DNA of 64,000 bases from positions 186,001-250,000 of the forward strand of contig NZ_NESG01000002.1 in assembly GCF_002778275.1 (NCBI RefSeq), read 5' to 3'. The notes beneath the pieces were generated by a model, which did not search any database, was not told the DNA's origin, and saw only the letters and a list, made by a program, of their open reading frames with translations. Origin of the DNA: Limnohabitans sp. G3-2 (lineage in GTDB: Bacteria > Pseudomonadota > Gammaproteobacteria > Burkholderiales > Burkholderiaceae_C). The position numbers and the translations under genes were made by a program. Numbering within the stretch: the first letter of the stretch is position 1; every line of letters starts with the position of its first letter. Positions 26,092 to 34,542 of the stretch are shown one piece after another.

Positions 26092-26892
26092 ATGACCACC
26101 AACCACCGGCCTGCCTTGCACCCTGTCTTGTTTGTGCCCCATGGCTCACCCATGTTCGCCCTGAACCCGGGCGCTGCGGGAGCGGCCATGAGCGCGTTGG
26201 TGCCGCAACTGGGCACGCCCCGAGCCATTGTGGTGATCAGCCCCCATTGGGAAACCGCCGTCCCGACGGTGGGTTTTGCCAGACAACCCGAGACCATCCA
26301 CGACTTTGGCGGTTTTGACCCCCGCTTGTACAACATGCAATACCCCGCCCAGGGCAGCCCTGAAGTGGCTGCGCAGGTGGTCAGCGCCTTGCAAAACGCC
26401 GGCCTGCCTGTGGCGCAAGATGCGCACCGCGGTTTGGACCATGGTGCTTGGATTCCGCTGCGCCAGATGTTCCCCTTGGCCAACGTGCCGGTGGTCCCTG
26501 TCTCGGTGCAAAGCCACCTTGGCCCTGCACATGCTTTGCGGGTGGGGCAAGCCCTGTCCTCTTTGGCCGATCAAGGGGTCTTGCTCATCGCCTCGGGCAA
26601 CATCACGCACAACTTGCGTGATCTGATGGTCTTGCGCCGCCAAGGCGGCCGTGCCCCAGACTATGTTCAGGAATTTGCCGACTGGGTTCACCGCCACATG
26701 GTGGCGCACGATACAAGCGGCTTGATGGCCTACCGGTCTGAAGCTGCCAGCGAACGCGCCCACCCCACCGACGAGCACCTGTTGCCCTTGTTCAGCGCCA
26801 TCGGTGCTGCCGGGCAGAAGGCCCAAGCCAGCGCTTTTTTTCGGGGCATCAGTGACGACGTCATTGCCATGGACGGCTACACCTTTCACTGA
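26092..26892 (+). CDS. Class III extradiol (LigB/DODA-like) dioxygenase
   Basis: A 266-residue enzyme of the DODA/YgiD type. Metal ligands can be placed at His17 in VPHGSP, His52 in SPHWET and His173 in NITHNLRD, with another histidine (117) in GLDHGAW that acts in catalysis in relatives. Such proteins open catecholic rings using zinc or iron, and YgiD makes muconate-type products from DOPA. Substrate is unknown. I use ATG 26092; a GTG at 26068 would overlap the preceding gene. It converges on a Bug gene. Confidence 0.85.
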   Translation: MTTNHRPALHPVLFVPHGSPMFALNPGAAGAAMSALVPQLGTPRAIVVISPHWETAVPTVGFARQPETIHDFGGFDPRLYNMQYPAQGSPEVAAQVVSALQNAGLPVAQDAHRGLDHGAWIPLRQMFPLANVPVVPVSVQSHLGPAHALRVGQALSSLADQGVLLIASGNITHNLRDLMVLRRQGGRAPDYVQEFADWVHRHMVAHDTSGLMAYRSEAASERAHPTDEHLLPLFSAIGAAGQKAQASAFFRGISDDVIAMDGYTFH

Positions 26893-26916
26893 GCCCTGCA
26901 AGCCAAACGCACGGCC

Positions 26917-27885
26917 TCAGTCGATCTTCGCGCCCGAGGCCTTGACCACCTGCGCCATGCGCACATAGTCGGCGGCCAGCAATTTGGCAAAGTCGGCGTT
27001 GCTCAGGTCACGCGGCTCGATGCCTTGTTTGTCCAGGCGCTCCAAGATCGCGGGATCCTTGAGCAACTTGCTCACAGCCCCATGGATGCGGTTGGCCTGT
27101 TCTGGCGGCACGCCCGCCGGGCCGAGAAAACCGAACCACGAATCGAACTGGTAGCCGGGCAAGCCGCTTTCGGCAATCGTGGGCAAGTCAGGCAGGTATT
27201 TGCTGCGCTTGGGCGAGGTCACGCCCAGCAAGCGCACGCGGCTGTCTTTGGCAAAAGAGAGCGCGCCAATGCTGGCTGCGATCACCGCTTGCGCACGGCC
27301 TGAGAGCACCTCGTTGATGGCTTCGCCCGTGGCCTTCAGCGGGATGTGCACCACGTCCGTGCCCGACAGACCCGTGAAATAGGCCATGGCCAAATGGGTG
27401 GCACTGCCCACACCAGCGCTGGCGTAGTTCATCTTGCCGGGGTTGGCCTTGGCGTAGCGGATGAATTCGGCCGCGTTTTTGGCGGGCACATCGGGGTGCA
27501 CCATCAGCACATAGCTCGCGCTACCGATGTGGGCCAAAGGTGTGAAATCCTTTTGCGGGTCGTACGCAAGCTTGGTGTAAAGCGATCCGGCGATGTTGTG
27601 GCTGGCCGCAGCCGCCACCATCACCGTGCCATCGGCCTCAGCACGCGCGACATAGCCGGTTCCCACGGTGCCGCCGGCCCCCGCACGGTTTTCCACAATG
27701 ACCGTTTGGCCCAAGGCGGCTGCCATTTCTTGTGACAGCGCACGGGCGAGTGTGTCTTGCACGCCCCCGGCTGCAAAAGGCACCACGATGCGCACCGTTT
27801 TGGTGGATTGCGCTTGCGCCAGGCCCATGGCCGACAGCAAAGCTGTGCCCAAACTGGCCGTCAAAATGTCACGCCTTTGCATCAT
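26917..27885 (-). CDS. Bug-family (TTT) periplasmic substrate-binding protein
   Basis: A 322-residue TctC-like receptor. The N-terminal MQRRDILTASLG then hydrophobic run to AQAQS is an export signal with paired arginines. The Bug marks KTVRIVVPFAAGGVQD and VENRAGAGGTVG are present. AAGGA lies about 9 bases before the start. It is followed on the other side (upstream in transcription) by the ArgE-type deacetylase gene, 49 bases away, so both may be one transcript. No TctAB partner is present. Confidence 0.9.
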   Translation of the reverse strand: MMQRRDILTASLGTALLSAMGLAQAQSTKTVRIVVPFAAGGVQDTLARALSQEMAAALGQTVIVENRAGAGGTVGTGYVARAEADGTVMVAAAASHNIAGSLYTKLAYDPQKDFTPLAHIGSASYVLMVHPDVPAKNAAEFIRYAKANPGKMNYASAGVGSATHLAMAYFTGLSGTDVVHIPLKATGEAINEVLSGRAQAVIAASIGALSFAKDSRVRLLGVTSPKRSKYLPDLPTIAESGLPGYQFDSWFGFLGPAGVPPEQANRIHGAVSKLLKDPAILERLDKQGIEPRDLSNADFAKLLAADYVRMAQVVKASGAKID

Positions 27886-27934
27886 GAGAGTTTCCTTGTG
27901 AAGGGTTCAAACCATTGAGTAAATCACGCCACGG

Positions 27935-29167
27935 TCAGGCCACGCAGACCCGGTCGGCCAAGCGGCGCATGAAGCGTTCGCACCAGGCCAGCTGCTCCAG
28001 CGTGACCCATTCGTTGGGCTGGTGTGCCTGTGCGATGTGGCCGGGGCCGCACACGATGGTGGGCACACCGGCTTGGTGAAACAGCGCGGCTTCGGTGCCA
28101 AAAGACACCTTGCCCGCACCGCTGGCCGGGTCGACGTCTGCACAGTCAAAACACAGCTGCGCGATCTCACTGTCGGCCGCTGTGGCAAAACCGGGCAGCA
28201 CCGATTTGAGTTCGTGGGTGATGCCCGTGCCCGGCGCCACCGCCTGCATGGCGGGCACCAGGCTCTCGCCAAAGGCCTTGGCCCGCGCAAACAGGTCTTC
28301 GGGCGTGTTCATGTGGTGGTGGCGGATTTCCCAGGTCACCTCGCACTGGCGCGGGATGATGTTGAGCGCCGTGCCGCCTGCGATCACGCCCGTGTGCACC
28401 GTGGTGTGGGGCACGTCGTAAATCGGGTCAAACGGGCCGTTTTGCACCAGTTCGCGGTGCATGCTTTTCAGGTTTGCAACAAACTCGCAAGCGATCTCGA
28501 CCGCGTTCACGCCCAGCGGCGTGAGGGACGAGTGCGCCTCAAAACCGTGCACGGTGGTTTTGTACGAATGCTTGCCCTTGTGCGCGATCACCACCTGCAT
28601 GCCGGTGGGCTCGCCCACAATGCAACCCGCCGGCTTGAATCCTTGGGCCTGCATGTCCGCGATCATGCGGCGCACGCCAATGCAGCCGACCTCTTCGTCG
28701 TAACTGAAGGCCAAGTGGATCGGGCGCTTGAGTTTTCTTTTGAGCAACTCGGGCACCATCATCAAACAAGTGGCCCCAAAACTCTTCATGTCGGTCACGC
28801 CGCGGCCGTACATCTTGTCGCCCACGATCTCAACCTTGAACGGGTCGGTGTCCCAAGGCTGGCCGTCCACCGGCACCACGTCGGTGTGGCCCGACAGCAC
28901 CAGGCCGCCCACTTTGGTTTCGCCATCGTGTGCGGGCAGTGTGGCCCAGAGGTTGGCCTTTTGGCCGCTGTCGTCGTAGGTGCGGCTGCAGACGATGCCC
29001 AGACCGTTCAGGTAGGCCTCGGTCCAGTCGAGCAAGGCCAGGTTGCTGTCGCGGGAGACAGTGGCAAAGGCGATCCATTTTTCAATCAGGGGCAGGGCGG
29101 CCAGATCTGCGGCTTGGACAGCGGCCGCAACAGGGGCCAGCGCAGCGGGGGAGATTGGAGCGTTCAT
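27935..29167 (-). CDS. argE: Acetylornithine deacetylase (ArgE-type M20 peptidase)
   Basis: A 410-residue zinc amidohydrolase. Metal-site motifs are GHTDVVPVDG, YGRGVTDMKSF and the base YDEEVGC, followed by GEPTGM, the ArgE pattern. It removes acetate from N-acetylornithine in arginine synthesis. Because it sits beside a Bug binding protein and catabolic genes, a related N-acyl amino acid could be the real substrate. ATG 29167 (MNAPIS) is preferred over a start five codons upstream, with GGA about 8 bases before it. Confidence 0.85.
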   Translation of the reverse strand: MNAPISPAALAPVAAAVQAADLAALPLIEKWIAFATVSRDSNLALLDWTEAYLNGLGIVCSRTYDDSGQKANLWATLPAHDGETKVGGLVLSGHTDVVPVDGQPWDTDPFKVEIVGDKMYGRGVTDMKSFGATCLMMVPELLKRKLKRPIHLAFSYDEEVGCIGVRRMIADMQAQGFKPAGCIVGEPTGMQVVIAHKGKHSYKTTVHGFEAHSSLTPLGVNAVEIACEFVANLKSMHRELVQNGPFDPIYDVPHTTVHTGVIAGGTALNIIPRQCEVTWEIRHHHMNTPEDLFARAKAFGESLVPAMQAVAPGTGITHELKSVLPGFATAADSEIAQLCFDCADVDPASGAGKVSFGTEAALFHQAGVPTIVCGPGHIAQAHQPNEWVTLEQLAWCERFMRRLADRVCVA

Positions 29168-29309
29168 GGCAGATTCCATCAAAAATGCCCATGGCGGGCG
29201 TTTTTTGATCTTACAGGGCCGGTTGCATCAAGACGTCACCTTGCCGACAGGTCAACAGGGCGTGTGACCCTAAAGTAAACCGTCGTTTTTAACCTCTGTT
29301 GGAGATCCC

Positions 29310-29627
29310 ATGGCCATTTACGAGCTGCGCACCTACGCCGTGATCGTCGGAAAAATGTCCGAAGTCATCTCGCACTACACCAACGAAGGCTGGCCAGCCC
29401 TGGCCAAACACCCGCCCAAATTGGTGGGCTACTTCACGGGCGATGTGGGGGCGATCAACGAGCTGATCCATGTCTGGAAGTTCGACGACGACGCCGACCG
29501 CCGTGCCTTTTGGGCGGGGGTGTTTGCCGATCCCGAGTTCCTGGCCTTTGCCGCCAAGATCCGCCCACTGATGCGCGAGCAAAACAACAAGCTCATGCTC
29601 TCGGCGCCTTGGGGGCCTCAGCCCTGA
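29310..29627 (+). CDS. NIPSNAP-family protein
   Basis: A 105-residue dimeric alpha-beta barrel protein with the NIPSNAP pattern: an early YELRTYAV strand, a central HVWKFDD strand, and a closing R..LMREQNNKLM helix. The family has no firm biochemical role; in Proteobacteria such genes often sit near catabolic genes. GGAG lies 8 bases before the ATG. It is divergent from the ArgE-type gene and 133 bases before the next Bug gene. Confidence 0.85.
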   Translation: MAIYELRTYAVIVGKMSEVISHYTNEGWPALAKHPPKLVGYFTGDVGAINELIHVWKFDDDADRRAFWAGVFADPEFLAFAAKIRPLMREQNNKLMLSAPWGPQP

Positions 29628-29760
29628 GCGCTGCTGAAGCCTGCCTCACGGCATCCGGTCGCCATCTTCCACGGGCATCCGCTCGCCCCCCGTGATCACC
29701 CTGATGCCAAGGCGATTCAAAATTTGTATGATGACCTGATTAATTTTTCAGGAATTCCCC

Positions 29761-30735
29761 ATGCAACGCAGAAAATGGACCGCGGCCGCCGCCGCTGTGC
29801 TCGCCCTGTCGCCCCTGCTGGCCACCACCGCTGGGGCCCAAGCTTGGCCGGCACGCCCCATCAAATTGGTGGTGCCCTTCCCACCCGGTGGCCTGATCGA
29901 CAACATGGCCCGTTTGGTGGCGCCCAAGTTGGCACAAGAGTTGGGGCAAGCCATCGTCATTGACAACAAGCCCGGTGCCGGGGGCAATTTGGGCGCCGCC
30001 GAAGCAGCCCGCGCCAGCGCCGATGGCTACACCCTCTTGATGGCGTCACCACCGCTGACCATCAGCCCGGCGCTGTACACCAAGCTGCCCTACAAGCCTG
30101 AGCACATCGTGCCGGTGGGTCTGCTCGGCCGCGTGCCCAATGTGCTGGTGGTCAACCCGGCCTCAGGCATCCAGAGCGTGGCCGATTTGAGCGCCCGCAT
30201 CCAAGCCAAGCCTGGCCAACTCAACTATGCGTCCAACGGGCAGGGCACGTCCTTGCACCTGAGCGCCGAACTCTACAAAAGCCTGTCCGGCAGTTTTGTC
30301 ACGCACATCCCTTACCGCGGCGCCGCCGCAGGCCTGACGGCCGTGATGGCCGACGAGGTCAGCATGATGTTTGACAACCTGCCCTCAGCGCTGGGCCTGA
30401 TCAACGGCGGCAAGCTCAAGGCCTTGGCCGTGACCACTCCGCAGCGCAGCAGCGCCCTGCCCAGTGTGCCCACCATGGAAGAAGCCGGCATCAAGGGTTA
30501 CCAAGTGTTTGCCTGGTTTGGCTTGGCCGCGCCTGCGGGCTTGCCTGCACCGGTGGCACAAAAGCTGGAGCAGGCCTTGGAGCGCGTGGCCAAGCAGCCC
30601 GAAGTTCAGGCCGCCATCCAAAAGGCCGGGGCCGAACCCACCTGGGTGAACGCCCAAGGCATGGCCAGCTTCATGCAGGCCGACATGGCGCAATGGAAAA
30701 AAGTGGCGGCCTACGCCAAGATCAACCTGGATTGA
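29761..30735 (+). CDS. Bug-family (TTT) binding protein of the threonate/erythronate operon
   Basis: A 324-residue TctC-like receptor with a signal peptide ending AGAQA and Bug marks PIKLVVPFPPGGLID and IDNKPGAGGNLG. It is the first gene of a run with ltnD, otnK, otnC and otnI (10 bases to ltnD), so its ligand is probably a four-carbon acid sugar such as threonate or erythronate. That is an inference from position. No membrane subunit is present, so it must work with a TctAB-type permease encoded elsewhere. An inverted repeat CCTGA/TCAGG lies just upstream. Confidence 0.9.
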   Translation: MQRRKWTAAAAAVLALSPLLATTAGAQAWPARPIKLVVPFPPGGLIDNMARLVAPKLAQELGQAIVIDNKPGAGGNLGAAEAARASADGYTLLMASPPLTISPALYTKLPYKPEHIVPVGLLGRVPNVLVVNPASGIQSVADLSARIQAKPGQLNYASNGQGTSLHLSAELYKSLSGSFVTHIPYRGAAAGLTAVMADEVSMMFDNLPSALGLINGGKLKALAVTTPQRSSALPSVPTMEEAGIKGYQVFAWFGLAAPAGLPAPVAQKLEQALERVAKQPEVQAAIQKAGAEPTWVNAQGMASFMQADMAQWKKVAAYAKINLD

Positions 30736-30745
30736 GAGCACGAAC

Positions 30746-31648
30746 ATGACAACCGTTGGACTGATTGGTTTGGGGGCGATGGGCTCAGGCATGGCGCAGT
30801 CTTTGCGCCGCGCGGGGCACACGGTGCAGGTGTTTGATGTGCGCCGCGAAGTGGCCGCTGCCTTCGCCCAAGAAGGCGGTACGGCGCACGAGACGCTCGC
30901 CGCCTTGGGTGCGGCGAGCGATGTGGTCGTGTCGGTGGTGGTGAACGCCGCGCAGACCGAGAGCGTGCTCTTTGGCGATGGCACCACGCCGGGCTGTGCA
31001 GCGAGCATGAAGCCGGGCAGCGTGTTCGTGATGTGCTCCACCGTGGACCCCAACTGGTCGGTCGCGCTCGAAGCACGGCTCCAAGCCCTGGGCCTGCGCT
31101 ACGTGGACGCGCCCATCTCGGGCGGTGCGGCCAAAGCCGCCAGTGGCCAGATGACCATGATGACAGCCGGCAAGCCCGAGGCTTATGCCTTGGCCGAGCC
31201 CTTCTTGAACGCCATGGCCGCCAAGGTCTACAAACTGGGTGACAGCGCGGGCGCAGGCAGCAAGGTCAAGATCATCAACCAGTTGCTGGCGGGCGTGCAC
31301 ATCGCTGCCGCCGCCGAAGCCATGGCGCTGGGCCTGCGCGAAGGCGTGGACGCCGCCGCTTTGTACGAAGTCATCACCAACAGCGCGGGCAACAGCTGGA
31401 TGTTTGAAAACCGCATGGCCCATGTGCTGGCGGCGGACTACACACCGCTCTCGGCGGTGGACATTTTTGTGAAGGATTTGGGCATCGTGCTCGACGTGGC
31501 GCGGGCCAGCAAGTTCCCACTGCCGCTGTCTTCCACCGCGCACCAGATGTTCATGCAGGCGAGCACCGCCGGCTTTGCCAAGGAAGACGACAGCGCGGTC
31601 ATCAAGATTTTTCCGGGCATTGAGTTGCCTGGTCCCAAAGGTTCCTGA
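30746..31648 (+). CDS. ltnD: L-threonate dehydrogenase LtnD
   Basis: A 300-residue beta-hydroxyacid dehydrogenase. The NAD motif GLGAMG is at 8-13, the substrate loop DAPISGG at 121-127, and the catalytic lysine near 175 in KVKIINQLL. LtnD oxidises L-threonate to 2-oxo-tetronate, the first step before OtnI, OtnK and OtnC. Those three genes follow on the same strand, which supports the assignment over other members of the family. A 58-base REP-like element lies between it and otnK. Confidence 0.9.
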   Translation: MTTVGLIGLGAMGSGMAQSLRRAGHTVQVFDVRREVAAAFAQEGGTAHETLAALGAASDVVVSVVVNAAQTESVLFGDGTTPGCAASMKPGSVFVMCSTVDPNWSVALEARLQALGLRYVDAPISGGAAKAASGQMTMMTAGKPEAYALAEPFLNAMAAKVYKLGDSAGAGSKVKIINQLLAGVHIAAAAEAMALGLREGVDAAALYEVITNSAGNSWMFENRMAHVLAADYTPLSAVDIFVKDLGIVLDVARASKFPLPLSSTAHQMFMQASTAGFAKEDDSAVIKIFPGIELPGPKGS

Positions 31649-31651
31649 AGC

Positions 31652-31709
31652 TTGTGGGAGGCCGCCCCTGCGGCCGAAAGCCTTCGCGCGCAGGGGCGCG
31701 CTCCCACAA
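31652..31709. repeat. REP-like palindromic element inside the threonate operon
   Basis: A 58-base element bounded by TTGTGGGAG and CTCCCACAA. Each half carries a small hairpin: GGCCG/CGGCC with loop CCCCTG, and CGCGC/GCGCG with loop AGGG. The same boundary and loop design recurs at 56007-56080 and 61516-61668. It lies 4 bases after the ltnD stop and 24 before the otnK start. Confidence 0.8.
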
Positions 31710-31732
31710 CAAAACCCCAACACAAGCCAACC

Positions 31733-33004
31733 ATGACCAAAACATTGAAACTGGGCTGCATTGCCGACGACTTCACGGGCGCCACGGACCTGGCCAACAA
31801 CCTGGTGCGCTCGGGCATGCGGGTGGTGCAGACCATCGGTGTGCCCACATCTCCGCTGGCCGCCGATGTTCATGCCGTGGTGGTGGCGCTCAAGTCGCGC
31901 ACCATTTCGGCGGCCGAAGCCATTGCGCAATCGCTTGACGCTTTGAAGTGGCTGCAGGCGCAAGGTGCACAGCAGATCTATTTCAAATACTGCTCGACCT
32001 TTGACAGCACGCCCGAGGGCAACATCGGCCCGGTGACCGAGGCGCTGATGGACGCGCTGGGCACGGATTTCACCATCGCCACCCCGGCCTTTCCGGACAA
32101 CGGACGCACCGTGTTCAAGGGTTACCTGTTCGCCGGCAACGTGCTGCTCAACGAGTCGGGCATGCAAAACCACCCGCTCACACCGATGACCGACGCGAAT
32201 TTGGTGCGTGTCATGCAGGCGCAAACGAAGCGCAAGGTGGGCTTGATCGACTACAAAACCGTGGCGCAAGGCGAAGCGGCCATCCGCGAACGCATTGCCA
32301 CACTGCGCGCCGAAGGCGTGGGCGTGGCCGTGGTGGACGCGACCAGCAACGAGGACCTGCACCGGCTCGGGCCTGCCTTGAAAGGCATGCCGCTGGTCAC
32401 CGCCGGTTCGGGCGTGGCCATTGGCCTGCCCGCCAACTTTGGCCTGAAGCCTTCTGAGCAGGCCAGCCACTTGCCCGCAGCCACCGGTTTGCAAGCCGTG
32501 GTGTCGGGCAGCTGCTCTTTGGCCACCAACGCGCAGGTGGCGCACTTCAAAGCCACGGGCCGACCCGCGCTGGCCATCGCCCCCGCCAGCCTGATGCGCG
32601 GCCAAAGTGACGCCGTGGTGCAGCAGGTGCTGGCCTGGGCTGCGCCGCTTTTGAAAGACGGCCCCGTGCTGGTGTATTCCACCGCTGAGCCCGAGGCTGT
32701 CAAAGCCGTGCAGGCGCAGCTGGGTGTGGCCGAAGCGGGTGCTTTGGTCGAGCACGCGCTGGCGGCGGTGGCGCATGGCCTGGTGGGCCTGGGTGTGCAG
32801 CAGCTGGTGGTCGCGGGTGGCGAAACCTCGGGTGCCTGCGTGCAGGCCCTGGGCATCGCGCAGCTGCAGATCGGCCCGCAGATCGACCCGGGCGTGCCGT
32901 GGTGCCATGCACCCGGCGACCACGGGGGTGTGCACATCACGCTCAAGTCGGGCAACTTCGGCACCGAAGACTTTTTCACCAAAGCCTTTACAGTGCTGGC
33001 ATGA
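31733..33004 (+). CDS. otnK: 3-oxo-tetronate kinase OtnK
   Basis: A 423-residue DUF1537-type kinase. The N-terminal sugar-acid-binding motif GCIADDFTGATDLA and YFKYCSTFDSTPEGNIG are diagnostic, and a C-terminal nucleotide-binding part includes VVAGGETSGA. It phosphorylates 3-oxo-tetronate to the 4-phosphate in the cytoplasm. The ATG at 31733 is the first start that yields the family N-terminus; the frame upstream covers the REP-like element. otnC overlaps its stop by 4 bases. Confidence 0.94.
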   Translation: MTKTLKLGCIADDFTGATDLANNLVRSGMRVVQTIGVPTSPLAADVHAVVVALKSRTISAAEAIAQSLDALKWLQAQGAQQIYFKYCSTFDSTPEGNIGPVTEALMDALGTDFTIATPAFPDNGRTVFKGYLFAGNVLLNESGMQNHPLTPMTDANLVRVMQAQTKRKVGLIDYKTVAQGEAAIRERIATLRAEGVGVAVVDATSNEDLHRLGPALKGMPLVTAGSGVAIGLPANFGLKPSEQASHLPAATGLQAVVSGSCSLATNAQVAHFKATGRPALAIAPASLMRGQSDAVVQQVLAWAAPLLKDGPVLVYSTAEPEAVKAVQAQLGVAEAGALVEHALAAVAHGLVGLGVQQLVVAGGETSGACVQALGIAQLQIGPQIDPGVPWCHAPGDHGGVHITLKSGNFGTEDFFTKAFTVLA

Positions 33005-33666
33005 ACCTCACCGAATCCCAAGCCCGCGATGAGATCTGCCGCGTGGGCCGAAGCCTGTTCGAGCGCGGCCTCGTGCACGCGACGGCAGGCAACATCAGCG
33101 TGCGCCTCGATGACGGCTTTCTCATCACACCCACCGACGCGTGCCTGGGTTTTCTGGACCCGGCGCGGCTGGCCAAGCTGGACCTGCAAGGCCAGCAAGT
33201 GAGCGGCGACAAAGGCAGCAAGACCATCGCCCTGCACCGCCAGATTTACGCCGCCGCCTGCGAACACGATGCGGACACCCGCTGCGTGATCCACACCCAC
33301 AGCACACACTGTGTGGCGCTCAGCCTGAACGCCCACGGGCCTGAAATGCTGCCGCCCATCACGCCCTACTTTGTGATGAAGGTGGGCCATGTGCCTTTGG
33401 TGCGCTACCACCGCCCAGGCAGCCCCGATGCCGCCAAAGAAGTGGCCGATCTGATCCGCCACCACGCCGCGCAAGGCACGCCCATCCGCGCGGTGATGCT
33501 GCCGCGCTTGGGGCCCAATGTGTGGCACGACACCCCCGCCGCCGCCATGGCCACGCTGGAAGAACTTGAAGAGACTGCACGGCTCATGCTGCTGCAACCC
33601 CACACCCCGCCTTTGCGGGCCACCGACCTGGACGAGCTGCGCCAGACCTTTGGTGCCCGTTGGTAA
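33001..33666 (+). CDS. otnC: 3-oxo-tetronate 4-phosphate decarboxylase OtnC
   Basis: A 221-residue class II aldolase-fold enzyme. The phosphate-binding GNISV is at 30-34, and metal histidines lie in IHTHSTH (His98, His100). In this context the reaction is decarboxylation of 3-oxo-tetronate 4-phosphate to dihydroxyacetone phosphate, which enters glycolysis. The ATG overlaps the otnK stop (ATGA). otnI starts 16 bases downstream. Confidence 0.93.
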   Translation: MNLTESQARDEICRVGRSLFERGLVHATAGNISVRLDDGFLITPTDACLGFLDPARLAKLDLQGQQVSGDKGSKTIALHRQIYAAACEHDADTRCVIHTHSTHCVALSLNAHGPEMLPPITPYFVMKVGHVPLVRYHRPGSPDAAKEVADLIRHHAAQGTPIRAVMLPRLGPNVWHDTPAAAMATLEELEETARLMLLQPHTPPLRATDLDELRQTFGARW

Positions 33667-33682
33667 ACCACGAAAGAACACC

Positions 33683-34516
33683 ATGCCCCGTTTTGCTGCC
33701 AACCTGTCGATGATGTACCCCGACCTGCCGTTTCTGGACCGCTTTGAAGCGGCGGCTCAAGACGGTTTCAAGGCGGTGGAGTATTTGTTTCCGTACGCCT
33801 TTCCAGCCCAAGAGCTGGCCGCACGGCTGAAAAACAACGGCTTGCAGCAAGTGCTGTTCAACACGCCCTCGGGTGGCACCGACAGTGCCAGCTTTACCCA
33901 GGCCTGGGAAAGCGGCAGCCGAGGCACCGCCAGCGTGCCCGGACGCGAAGCCGAATTCCGAACCGGTTTTGCACAAGCACTGGTCTATGCCGAGGCACTG
34001 AACTGCCCACGCATCCACGCCATGGTGGGCCTGCGCGCCGAAGGCGCCAGCGCAGAGGGCGCAGACGCCACCTTGGTGAGCAACTTAAAATGGGCCGCGG
34101 CCGAAGCCGCGAAAGCTGGACGTGACGTGCTGGTCGAGCCCATCAACACGCGCAGCGTGCCGGGCTTTCACCTGAACCGCCAAGACCACGCGCACCGCAT
34201 CGTGCAAGCCGTGGGGGCGTCCAATGTCAAAGTCCAAATGGACCTGTTCCACTGCCAGATTGTGGAAGGCGACTTGAGCGCCAAGATCGCCCAGTACCTG
34301 CCGACGGGCCAGGTTGGCCATTTTCAAATCGCCGAGGTGCCACACCGCCACGAACCTGGCACAGGCGAAGTGAACTGGACGCACATCTTCCAGCTCATCG
34401 ACAAGGTGTCGGCCGAGTGCGGCTGGCAGGGCTGGATCGGCTGCGAGTACAACCCGGCCGATGCGTCCTCAGGGGGCACATCACGCGGCCTGGACTGGGT
34501 GCGTTCTTATTTGTGA
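33683..34516 (+). CDS. otnI: 2-oxo-tetronate isomerase OtnI
   Basis: A 277-residue TIM-barrel isomerase of the hydroxypyruvate isomerase (Hyi) family. The N-terminus MPRFAANLSMMYPDLPFLDRF and the metal-binding strands ending VLVEPIN and MDLFHCQI are typical. It converts 2-oxo-tetronate to 3-oxo-tetronate, between LtnD and OtnK. On its own Hyi would be possible, but the neighbours favour OtnI. It closes the four-enzyme run. Confidence 0.92.
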   Translation: MPRFAANLSMMYPDLPFLDRFEAAAQDGFKAVEYLFPYAFPAQELAARLKNNGLQQVLFNTPSGGTDSASFTQAWESGSRGTASVPGREAEFRTGFAQALVYAEALNCPRIHAMVGLRAEGASAEGADATLVSNLKWAAAEAAKAGRDVLVEPINTRSVPGFHLNRQDHAHRIVQAVGASNVKVQMDLFHCQIVEGDLSAKIAQYLPTGQVGHFQIAEVPHRHEPGTGEVNWTHIFQLIDKVSAECGWQGWIGCEYNPADASSGGTSRGLDWVRSYL

Positions 34517-34542
34517 CTCAGGCGTGTGGCCTGACTTGAGCT

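Noticed and set aside
30785-32935. A 716-residue minus-strand open frame over ltnD and otnK
   Set aside because: Shadow of two well-supported genes; low-complexity His/Arg-rich translation and it spans the REP-like element.
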